NCBI GenBank assembly: GCA_016215735.1
Contig: JACRIA010000018.1
Coordinates: 1 to 16,982 of the forward strand
Source: Candidatus Peregrinibacteria bacterium
GTDB taxonomy: Bacteria; Patescibacteriota; Gracilibacteria; UBA1369; UBA12463
Direction of reading: 5' to 3'
Length of the DNA stretch: 16,982 nucleotides
Below the pieces are notes generated by a model, which was not told the origin of the DNA, did not search any database, and worked only from the letters and a program-made list of their open reading frames with translations. Shown here in pieces: positions 1-6,507 of the stretch. The stretch's first letter is position 1; each line of letters begins with the position of its first letter. The position numbers and the translations under genes are program-made.

Positions 1-144
1 GAGCGAAAACGAAAAAATGCCCAACGAACGAAATGGAAGAAAAAAAACTGACCGTTCAAATTTGGGGGTTTGGGTGCCGTTAGTTATTAAGAATGTATTT
101 TAATTAATATCGTAAAAATGTCAAGTCCTGATTTGCTGATTTTC

Positions 145-153
145 TGATATTAT
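145..153 (+). promoter_or_regulatory. Candidate extended -10 for the glycosyltransferase-radA pair
   Basis: TGATATTAT fits the TGnTATAAT extended -10 with one mismatch. It ends 8 nt before ATG 162, which would place the transcript start at or next to the start codon (leaderless). No convincing -35 box is seen. Confidence 0.35.
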
Positions 154-161
154 TATCCGCG

Positions 162-1313
162 ATGAAAAATATTTTGTTTTATACTGATACCCCGATTTAT
201 GGCGGCGCTGAACGCCAGATGGTTTTGCTTGCGAAGTTTTTGGACGCGGCGCGCTACAATATTTCTCTCGCCTGCTCAGCCCAAAAATCGATTGACGCGC
301 TTGCTGAAAATTTCGAACGGCTTGGCAAAAAAGTTTTCCGCATCAGCGCCCTGCACAAACACGATCCGCGGCATTATTTTCAATTGCGGCGCGCAATTAA
401 AGAATCTAACGCGCATTTGATCCATGCACACGTCTGGAATCCAGCAAGCTGCCGATACGCGTATTTGGCCGCGCGTTCAGCAAAAATTCCGCTTGTGATT
501 ACCGAACACGACCCAGGTAAAATTTCAACGCTCAAAAATATCATCAAAAAATATTTGTTAAAAAATGTTTCAGCCATAATCGCAATTTCTGAAGAAAATA
601 AAAAGTTCTTAAGTGCGGCTTATTCGCATATGGCAGACAAAATCACGGTTGTGCACAATGGAATTGATATTGATGAATTTGAAAATCGTCTCGCAAATTT
701 TGTTGATCGCGAAAAATATAGAAAAGAGGTTTTTGGCGCCAGCCAGCACAATAAAATAATTCTCTGTGTTGCGGAGCTTCATCCGCGCAAAGGCATTAAA
801 TATTTGATTCAGGCTTTTGCAAAAATCAGCGACGTGAAAACGGGGACGGTTCTCGATAGAGAACCGTCCCCTATTCTAGTTGTTGTCGGAAACGGGAAAC
901 AGACACGCCAGCTCGAAGAACTGGCAAAAAATTTGGGTATAAAGAGTTATGTTAAATTTCTTGGCCAACGCAATAATGTTCCTGAATTAATGGCATCTGC
1001 TGATTTGTTCGTGCTGCCTTCTTTGCATGAGGCCTTCGGCCTCGTGTTGCTTGAAGCAGGGGCAGCAAAGCTGCCTGTGATAAGCACAAATTCGGGCGGC
1101 GTTCCAGAGATAATCGAAAATAATCATAATGGTTTGCTCGTGCCGCCTGCTAATGCTGATGCGCTGGCCAAAGCAATAAAAAATTTACTCGCGCATCCAG
1201 ACCTGAACAAAAAATTTACTCAAGCAGGATATGGAATTGTTAAGGAAAAATTTGACGCGAAAATTATGGCAGAAAAAACAAGTGCGGTGTATGATAAACT
1301 CCTAAAATCGTAG
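162..1313 (+). CDS. GT4-family glycosyltransferase (GT-B fold)
   Basis: A 383-residue retaining glycosyltransferase of family GT4, expected to move a sugar from a nucleotide-sugar donor to a lipid-linked or surface glycan acceptor at the inner face of the membrane. The N-terminal acceptor domain begins with a strand and the GGAER loop (residues 14-18). The C-terminal donor domain holds HPRKG (207-211), VVVGNG (240-245) and the EX7E pair E290/E298 in a segment reading LHEAFGLVLLE. Length is normal. Residues 227-237 are encoded by a perfect 13-bp inverted repeat (842-871) and fall in the loop between the AFAKI helix and the VVVGNG strand, an odd extra stretch. radA starts 3 nt after the stop, so the two are probably cotranscribed. 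No Shine-Dalgarno precedes ATG 162; an extended -10 lies 8 nt upstream. Donor and acceptor cannot be told from sequence. Confidence 0.9.
   Translation: MKNILFYTDTPIYGGAERQMVLLAKFLDAARYNISLACSAQKSIDALAENFERLGKKVFRISALHKHDPRHYFQLRRAIKESNAHLIHAHVWNPASCRYAYLAARSAKIPLVITEHDPGKISTLKNIIKKYLLKNVSAIIAISEENKKFLSAAYSHMADKITVVHNGIDIDEFENRLANFVDREKYRKEVFGASQHNKIILCVAELHPRKGIKYLIQAFAKISDVKTGTVLDREPSPILVVVGNGKQTRQLEELAKNLGIKSYVKFLGQRNNVPELMASADLFVLPSLHEAFGLVLLEAGAAKLPVISTNSGGVPEIIENNHNGLLVPPANADALAKAIKNLLAHPDLNKKFTQAGYGIVKEKFDAKIMAEKTSAVYDKLLKS
842..871. repeat. Perfect inverted repeat inside the glycosyltransferase gene
   Basis: GGGGACGGTTCTC (842-854) and its exact reverse complement GAGAACCGTCCCC (859-871) are separated by GATA. 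The element is read in frame as residues 227-237. It is more G+C rich than the gene around it and looks like a REP-type palindrome that inserted and was kept as coding sequence. No second copy was seen in this window. Confidence 0.85.
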
Positions 1314-1316
1314 GCT

Positions 1317-2660
1317 ATGAAAATCAAAACAATATTCCTCTGCGGTTCGTGCGGATACCAAACAAACAAATGGATTGGAAAATGCCCTTCGTGCGAGCAG
1401 TGGAATACTTTCAAAGAAGAAACAATCACAACTGGTTTGCCAAAAAGAACAGCCGGGCTCAAGGCAATTTCTCCGCGCAAACTCACACAAATAGGACGAG
1501 AATTTTCACGAATAAAAACCAATATTGAGGAACTTGATCGCGTACTCGGCGGCGGAATTGTTTCAGGAAGCGTAATTTTGCTTAGCGGCGAGCCAGGAAT
1601 TGGCAAATCAACAATCACGCTTCAACTATGCGAAACAATCGCACGCCAGGATAAATCCGTTCTTTATATTTCCGGCGAAGAATCTCTTGATCAAATTTCG
1701 CTCCGCGCGAATCGGCTAAATATCACATCTGAAAATATTCAAATGATTTCAACAAACAGCCTCGAAGAAGTACTCGGAACCCTTGAAGCTGAAAAACCTG
1801 ATTTCGCAATTCTTGATTCAATTCAGACAATTTCAAGCGAACAAATTCCTTCAGTCGCAGGCACAGCGAATCAAGTAAAGGTCTGCGCTGAGGCTGTTAT
1901 TAATTTCGCGAAAACCCGGAAAATTCCGATTGTTCTTATCGGCCATGTTGTAAAAGATGGTTCATTGGCCGGGCCAAAAACCCTCGAACACATTGTTGAT
2001 ATTGTTCTTTATATAGAAGGCGAACGCTACCAAAATCTACGTATTCTGCGCGGTATAAAAAACAGATTCGGCTCAACAAATGAAGTCGGCGTTTTTGAAA
2101 TGAATGAAAAAGGGCTAACTGAAGTCAAAAATCCATCATCAATATTTTTGGGAAATCGCAGTGAACACGCGACCGGGACAGCAGTCACGGTCGCAATAGA
2201 AGGCACTAGGCCGTTTCTAATCGAAATCCAAGCGCTTACAAATTACACAAACTTTGGTTACGCAAAACGCACTGCGAACGGATTTGATTTTAATAAACTG
2301 CAAATGTTGATTGCTGTTCTTGAAAAACACGCGGGATTGCGCATGCAAAATCAGGATGTTTTTATAAATGTCGCGGGCGGAATGAGATTGACTGACCCTG
2401 CGGCTGATCTTGCTGTTTTACTCGCGATCGCATCGTCAGTGAAAAAAACTCCCCTAGCGCATGATCTCGCAGCAATTGGCGAAGTCGGACTCACTGGCGA
2501 AATTCGACCAGTAACGCAACTCCAGCGCCGCATTAACGAGGCTGAAAAACTCGGATTTAAACAAATCATTATTCCGCAGACAAAAGAAAAAATCTCATCA
2601 AAAGCGGAAATTGTTCATGTAAAAACAATAAATGAAGCATTGAAAACTTTAACCGGTTAA
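1317..2660 (+). CDS. radA: DNA repair protein RadA/Sms
   Basis: A 447-residue RadA, the RecA-like ATPase that helps branch migration and processing of recombination intermediates in the cytoplasm. Domains in order: a C4 zinc finger (C9, C12, C23, C26); a RecA-type ATPase core with Walker A GEPGIGKST (91-99) and a Walker B-like strand FAILDS (163-168); the RadA signature KNRFG (248-252), which is needed for DNA-stimulated function in the family; and a C-terminal Lon-like domain with GEVGLTGEIRPV (388-399). Length matches E. coli RadA (about 460). It follows the glycosyltransferase by 3 nt and has no clear ribosome binding site, so it likely depends on readthrough of the upstream transcript. 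A hairpin terminator overlaps its stop codon. Confidence 0.97.
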   Translation: MKIKTIFLCGSCGYQTNKWIGKCPSCEQWNTFKEETITTGLPKRTAGLKAISPRKLTQIGREFSRIKTNIEELDRVLGGGIVSGSVILLSGEPGIGKSTITLQLCETIARQDKSVLYISGEESLDQISLRANRLNITSENIQMISTNSLEEVLGTLEAEKPDFAILDSIQTISSEQIPSVAGTANQVKVCAEAVINFAKTRKIPIVLIGHVVKDGSLAGPKTLEHIVDIVLYIEGERYQNLRILRGIKNRFGSTNEVGVFEMNEKGLTEVKNPSSIFLGNRSEHATGTAVTVAIEGTRPFLIEIQALTNYTNFGYAKRTANGFDFNKLQMLIAVLEKHAGLRMQNQDVFINVAGGMRLTDPAADLAVLLAIASSVKKTPLAHDLAAIGEVGLTGEIRPVTQLQRRINEAEKLGFKQIIIPQTKEKISSKAEIVHVKTINEALKTLTG

Positions 2661-2674
2661 AGTTCAAATTTTTT
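2645..2674 (+). terminator. Rho-independent terminator of radA
   Basis: A perfect 20-bp palindrome, AACTTTAACCGGTTAAAGTT (2645-2664), folds as an 8-bp stem with a CCGG loop and is followed by CAAA and six T residues (2669-2674). It overlaps the radA TAA at 2658-2660. The A+T-rich stem is weaker than a typical terminator, but position and T tract fit well. Confidence 0.75.
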
Positions 2675-2675
2675 G

Positions 2676-2993
2676 CTATTCTTTTCTAGCTTTTAAAAAT
2701 CCGGGCAGAACTTCTAACAAATAAACACCGTGTATTAAATTACTACCCACTTTTTCTTTTTTGAATGCACCTGTTTGTGGATTATAACTTGTAAAATAAT
2801 AAAAATTATTGCCGCGTTCTGAGGTTTCGATCTCATTCAAAACACCTATACAATCATCTTCTTGGCTAATAGCAAATGTAAAAAACACATCGCCAATTTT
2901 AAGTTTGTCTTGAGTTACATGCTCGGTAACCTTTACTTCTTCGGGAAAATTGTAACCTTCAATCGATCTGGTTTCTGCTGAATCTAATGACAT
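2676..2993 (-). CDS. Hypothetical protein, 105 residues
   Basis: I do not recognise this protein. It is a small, acidic, probably soluble protein with no signal peptide, membrane segment or cysteine-rich motif. The middle (about residues 32-70: LKIGDVFFTFAISQEDD, then alternating hydrophobic residues and NNFYYFTSYNP) suggests a beta-rich fold, and the end (HGVYLLEVLPGFLKARKE) may be a strand plus a short helix. It is convergent with radA (15 nt apart) and stands alone downstream of tatD with its own promoter, which supports it being a real expressed gene. No Shine-Dalgarno is seen before ATG 2993; the predicted leader is about 20 nt. The stop is TAG. Confidence 0.65.
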   Translation of the reverse strand: MSLDSAETRSIEGYNFPEEVKVTEHVTQDKLKIGDVFFTFAISQEDDCIGVLNEIETSERGNNFYYFTSYNPQTGAFKKEKVGSNLIHGVYLLEVLPGFLKARKE

Positions 2994-3022
2994 ATTTTAA
3001 TGGTTATTATGATAGGAAAGGT

Positions 3023-3050
3023 ATTATACATAAATCGGAAAACAATGCAA
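3023..3050 (-). promoter_or_regulatory. Promoter of the 105-residue hypothetical gene
   Basis: On the minus strand, TTGCAT (3050-3045), a 16-bp spacer, then a perfect TATAAT (3028-3023). The predicted start is near 3016, giving a leader of about 22 nt before ATG 2993. This is one of the best sigma70-type matches in the window. Confidence 0.55.
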
Positions 3051-3055
3051 GCTTT

Positions 3056-3859
3056 TTAAATCCCAAAAAACTCCTCTGCGTTTTTTTGAAGCGCTGATTC
3101 AGTTTTTTCCAATGGTAAATTTTTCACACGGCTGATTTCTTTCACAACTTCAACAACATACGCCGGCTCATTGCGCTTTCCTCTATATTTCTGCGGCGCG
3201 AGATAAGGACAATCTGTTTCCGACATAATTCTATCGAGCGGAACGTATTTTGCTGTATCGCGAATATTTTCCGCTTTTGGATAAGTGATGACACCTGTAA
3301 ACGAAATCATGCCGCCAGCATCTAAAATTTTGCCGGCGTTTTCTATATTGCCGCCGTAACAATGAAAAACAAACCGCACATCAGAAAATTCTTTCAAAAT
3401 CTCAAGTACATCCGCTTCGGAATTTCGTGAATGGATAATAACTGGCAAGCCTGCACGCTGAGCAAGCTCAAGTTGAAGCTGAAAAGCGCGGATTTGTTCT
3501 TCGTACGGAATTTTAGCTTTGAAATAATCCAAACCGCATTCGCCGATCGCGACAATTTTTCTGCCACTGGCCGCTTCACCGTCTTTCGCCGCGCCGCCTT
3601 TCGCATCTGCTTCTACCTGTTCAAAAAAATTATTCATCAATTCAGGCGTAACAAAGCGCGATTCATACGGATGCAATCCCAAAGTCGAATAAATAAAATC
3701 GTATTTTCTGCTAAGGCCGCTCGCAGTTTCGCAAGTTTTTAAATCGCACGCGACATTGATTATTTTACCAACGCCGGCATTTTGAGCACGCTTAATCACC
3801 TGCTCAATATCAGCTTTAAATTCCGGAAAATCCAAATGGCTGTGCGTATCAATAAACAT
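3056..3859 (-). CDS. tatD: TatD-family metal-dependent hydrolase/DNase
   Basis: A 267-residue TatD-type TIM-barrel hydrolase of the amidohydrolase superfamily; family members are divalent-metal 3'-5' exonucleases acting on single-stranded or damaged DNA. Visible metal and catalytic residues, numbered from ATG 3859: H6 and H8 in DTHSHLDF, H63 in GLHPYES, E107 in IGECGLDY, H143 in IIHSRN, H166 in FHCYGG and D216 in SETDCPYL. I chose ATG 3859 because the first strand (MFIDTHSHLD) starts there; an upstream in-frame start at 3889 would only add an unmatched ten-residue tail. An extended -10 lies 6 nt before 3859, so the message may be leaderless. A loop at about residues 86-95 is an imperfect five-residue duplication (AKGGA/AKDGE) just before the conserved IGECGLDY strand. 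Divergent from nadB. Confidence 0.93.
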   Translation of the reverse strand: MFIDTHSHLDFPEFKADIEQVIKRAQNAGVGKIINVACDLKTCETASGLSRKYDFIYSTLGLHPYESRFVTPELMNNFFEQVEADAKGGAAKDGEAASGRKIVAIGECGLDYFKAKIPYEEQIRAFQLQLELAQRAGLPVIIHSRNSEADVLEILKEFSDVRFVFHCYGGNIENAGKILDAGGMISFTGVITYPKAENIRDTAKYVPLDRIMSETDCPYLAPQKYRGKRNEPAYVVEVVKEISRVKNLPLEKTESALQKNAEEFFGI

Positions 3860-3865
3860 ATGAAT

Positions 3866-3874
3866 ATTATAACA
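3866..3874 (-). promoter_or_regulatory. Extended -10 promoter of tatD
   Basis: Minus-strand TGTTATAAT (3874-3866) is an exact TGnTATAAT. It ends 6 nt before ATG 3859, so transcription should begin at about the start codon itself. The -35 region is weak, as often found with an extended -10. Confidence 0.5.
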
Positions 3875-3892
3875 AAAAACGATAATCAATCC

Positions 3893-3916
3893 ATTTTCCG
3901 TACTGGTACGGAAAAT
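3893..3916. promoter_or_regulatory. Candidate operator: 24-bp perfect dyad between tatD and nadB promoters
   Basis: ATTTTCCGTAC (3893-3903) and its exact reverse complement GTACGGAAAAT (3906-3916) are separated by TG. It lies between the two divergent extended -10 boxes, touches the nadB -35 (3916-3921) and covers the -35 zone of tatD. Position and symmetry fit a binding site for a dimeric regulator of both genes. A hairpin with no terminator role is the alternative, as both genes point away from it. Confidence 0.5.
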
Positions 3917-3943
3917 TCACAAACCCGTTTGGTATGCTATAAT
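3916..3943 (+). promoter_or_regulatory. Promoter of nadB
   Basis: TTCACA (3916-3921), a 16-bp spacer, then TATAAT (3938-3943) preceded by TGC, giving an exact extended -10. The box ends 8 nt before ATG 3952, so the predicted start is within a base or two of the start codon, implying a leaderless message. Confidence 0.55.
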
Positions 3944-3951
3944 TCAAACGC

Positions 3952-5421
3952 ATGAAAACTGATTTTATAATTGTTGGCTCCGGAATCGCGGGTCTCAACG
4001 CGGCGCTGAATATCGCTGAATTCGGTAAGGTTTTGCTTATCACAAAAAAACGCCTCATTGAATCCAGCACGAACTTTGCACAAGGCGGAATCGCGGCTGT
4101 TCTCGCGAAAACCGATGATTTCAAAAAACACGTGAAAGACACAATGATTGCCGGATGTTTTCATAACAACCGCGAAGCGGTTAAATTTATGGTAAAACAC
4201 GGTCCTGAAGCCATAAAAAAGCTGATGAATCTTGGTGTAAAATTCGAAATTATTGAAAAAAAACTTGCATTAACGCGTGAAGGAGGCCATTCAAAAAACA
4301 GAATCGCATACGCAGGAGATCGCACTGGCGAAGAAATTGAAAAAACTCTCGTCGCATTAGTTGAAAAAAATCCGAATATTACAATTTGGGAAAATACGTT
4401 TGCGCTGGATTTAATAGCCAAAAATCGCATGTGCTACGGAGTTCGCGTGATAAAAAATAATCGCGTGATTGATGTTTTTTCTCGCGCAGTAATTCTTGCA
4501 ACCGGCGGCATCGGCCAAATCTACAAATACACAACAAATCCAGAAATCGCGACTGCTGACGGAATTGCTATGGCATTTAAAGCAGGCGCACTCACGCAGG
4601 ATATGGAATTCATACAATTTCATCCAACAGCGCTTGCGATTGAAAGAAAACCTTTATTTTTGCTGTCAGAATCTTTGCGCGGTGAAGGTGCGATTTTAAT
4701 AAATTCAAAAGGCGAAAGATTTATGTGTCATGCGCATAAGCTAGCCGAACTCGCACCGCGCGACATTGTTGCGCGTGAAATATATTCCCAGCAAAAACTC
4801 GGCCCTGTTTATCTTGATATTTCGCACAAAAACGCGGCATTTATCCGCAAACGTTTTCCAAAAATTTATTCAACTCTTAAGAAAAAATACAGCCTTGATC
4901 TAACCCGCGACAAAATTCCAGTTACTCCTGCTGCGCATTATCTTTGCGGCGGAGTAAAAACAAATTTGAACGGCGAAACCAATATAAAAAATCTCTGCTG
5001 CCTCGGTGAAATGGCTTGCACTGGCGTTCACGGCGCGAATCGGCTTGCTTCAAATTCTCTGCTTGAAGCAATGGTATTCAGTGAACACGCAGCAGAAAAA
5101 ATTAAAATCAAACGCGATGAAATCAAAACAGTCAACAAACCTGCGCTGCATCTTACAAAAATCAGTTCTTCACAAACGTGCGCTTCGCGCGTGATCAAAG
5201 AAGAAATCAAAACTCTAATGTGGAATAATGTCGGCATCCTTCGCTCAAAATCGCGCCTGCGCGAAACGCTGGTTGAATTACGGCGCCTCGAAAAACTTTT
5301 GCCAGCCAGCACTACCAACATTGAAATCGCTGAAGTAAAAAATATGCTAACGGTCGCGCGCCTAATAATAGAAGCCGCAATCAAACGCAAAAAAAGCCTC
5401 GGCTGCCATTTTGTTGTTTAG
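3952..5421 (+). CDS. nadB: L-aspartate oxidase
   Basis: A 489-residue FAD enzyme of the succinate dehydrogenase/fumarate reductase flavoprotein family, best read as NadB, which oxidises L-aspartate to iminoaspartate in the first step of de novo NAD synthesis. Visible: FAD-binding GSGIAG (9-14), the NFAQGGIAAVL stretch (41-51), REGGH with E110, HPTAL with H224, APRD with R270, AAHYLCGGV with H329 and GANRLASNS with R364. E110, H224, R270, H329 and R364 correspond to the E. coli NadB active-site positions E121, H244, R290, H351 and R386. It is about 50 residues shorter than E. coli NadB, mostly at the C-terminal helical domain, where the common RRKESRGLHF reads KRKKSLGCHF. nadA and nadC are not in the window. 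A weak 5-bp G+C stem follows the stop (5427-5445). Confidence 0.88.
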   Translation: MKTDFIIVGSGIAGLNAALNIAEFGKVLLITKKRLIESSTNFAQGGIAAVLAKTDDFKKHVKDTMIAGCFHNNREAVKFMVKHGPEAIKKLMNLGVKFEIIEKKLALTREGGHSKNRIAYAGDRTGEEIEKTLVALVEKNPNITIWENTFALDLIAKNRMCYGVRVIKNNRVIDVFSRAVILATGGIGQIYKYTTNPEIATADGIAMAFKAGALTQDMEFIQFHPTALAIERKPLFLLSESLRGEGAILINSKGERFMCHAHKLAELAPRDIVAREIYSQQKLGPVYLDISHKNAAFIRKRFPKIYSTLKKKYSLDLTRDKIPVTPAAHYLCGGVKTNLNGETNIKNLCCLGEMACTGVHGANRLASNSLLEAMVFSEHAAEKIKIKRDEIKTVNKPALHLTKISSSQTCASRVIKEEIKTLMWNNVGILRSKSRLRETLVELRRLEKLLPASTTNIEIAEVKNMLTVARLIIEAAIKRKKSLGCHFVV

Positions 5422-5433
5422 ACGCCGCGGGAT

Positions 5434-6507
5434 TTATTTCCCCGCTTTCAGTTTCGCTGCCTGATCGCTCAAAATCATTGTTTCAATAATCGGATCAATA
5501 TCGCCGTCCATAATTGAAGGCAAATTGCTCCAGCTCATTTTTACGCGATGATCCGTCACTCTGTCCTGCGGATAATTATATGTGCGGATTTTTTCAGATC
5601 TATCGCCAGTGCCGATTTGAATCGAACGCGCTTCGCCAATTTCTTTCATGCGTTTTTCTTCTTCAAATGTATACAATCTCGCGCGCAAAATCGCCATTGC
5701 TTTAGATTTATTTTTCAATTGGCTTCGTTCATCTTGGCATGCTACAACAACGCCGCTAGGAATATGCGTAATTCGCACAGCAGAATCAGCGGTATTAACG
5801 CTTTGGCCGCCAGCTCCTGACGATCTATAAACATCAATTCTCAAATCTTTTTCACTAATTTTAAAATCAATCTCTTCAACTTCCGGCAAAACCGCTACAG
5901 TCGCTGTTGAAGTATGAATTCTCCCCTGCGCTTCTGTGGTAGGAATTCTTTGAACGCGATGAACACCGCTTTCATACTTCATTTTTCCGTACGCACCTTC
6001 TCCTGAAATTTTGAAAATTAATTCTTTTGCGCCGCCTGCTTCAGCCTCGCTTCCGCTCAAAATCTCGGTTTTAAATCTGTGTTTTTCCGCCCATCTCATA
6101 TACATTCTCGCCAAATCAGAAGCAAAAAGCGCTGCCTCTTCTCCGCCAACTCCAGCGCGCAATTCCACAATACAACTTCTCTCATCATTAATATCTTTTG
6201 GCAAAAGTTCAATTTTAAGTTTTTCATTCAATTTTTCAATATCGGTTTTGGCGGTTTCAAGCTGTTCTTTCGCGAGTTTTTCAAGATCACGCTCTGGATT
6301 TGCAGAAAGAATCGTTTCAGCATCAACTAAATTCTTTTCAGCTTTGGCCAATTTTTGAATCAATTCCATGGCTGGACCAAGCTGTTTTAACCGCAATCCG
6401 ATTTCTTTAAGCCGGCTAGGATTTGAAGAAACTTCTGGTTTCGAAAGGTCAGCCTGCAAAGCTTCATATTCTTTTTCTAATTTTTGAATGTTTGCTTTGA
6501 TATTCAT
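5434..6507 (-). CDS. prfA: Peptide chain release factor 1
   Basis: A 357-residue class I release factor that reads UAA and UAG in the ribosomal A site and triggers peptide release. The N-terminal helical domain (about 1-100) is followed by the conserved RAGVGGEEAALFA segment (117-129). The stop-codon recognition loop reads RIPTTEAQGRIHTS (187-200), matching the PxT tripeptide of RF1 rather than the SPF of RF2. The catalytic GGQ is at 233-235 within SSGAGGQSVNTADSAVRITH. Length is normal. ATG overlaps the prmC TGA by 4 nt (ATGA), so translation is probably coupled. A TATAAT (6522-6517) sits 9 nt before the ATG but has no -35 and overlaps codons of prmC, so I do not count it as a promoter. Confidence 0.97.
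   Translation of the reverse strand: MNIKANIQKLEKEYEALQADLSKPEVSSNPSRLKEIGLRLKQLGPAMELIQKLAKAEKNLVDAETILSANPERDLEKLAKEQLETAKTDIEKLNEKLKIELLPKDINDERSCIVELRAGVGGEEAALFASDLARMYMRWAEKHRFKTEILSGSEAEAGGAKELIFKISGEGAYGKMKYESGVHRVQRIPTTEAQGRIHTSTATVAVLPEVEEIDFKISEKDLRIDVYRSSGAGGQSVNTADSAVRITHIPSGVVVACQDERSQLKNKSKAMAILRARLYTFEEEKRMKEIGEARSIQIGTGDRSEKIRTYNYPQDRVTDHRVKMSWSNLPSIMDGDIDPIIETMILSDQAAKLKAGK

Noticed and set aside
1..103. Tail of an upstream gene
   Set aside because: All three forward frames are open for only 16-33 codons and none has recognisable sequence, so the true frame cannot be chosen.
5028..5390. Minus-strand 120-residue open frame inside nadB
   Set aside because: It is the shadow of a well-conserved coding region and has no recognisable motif or promoter.
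5427..5445. Bidirectional terminator between nadB and prfA
   Set aside because: A 5-bp G+C stem with a 9-nt loop is present, but the T tract is poor on both strands.
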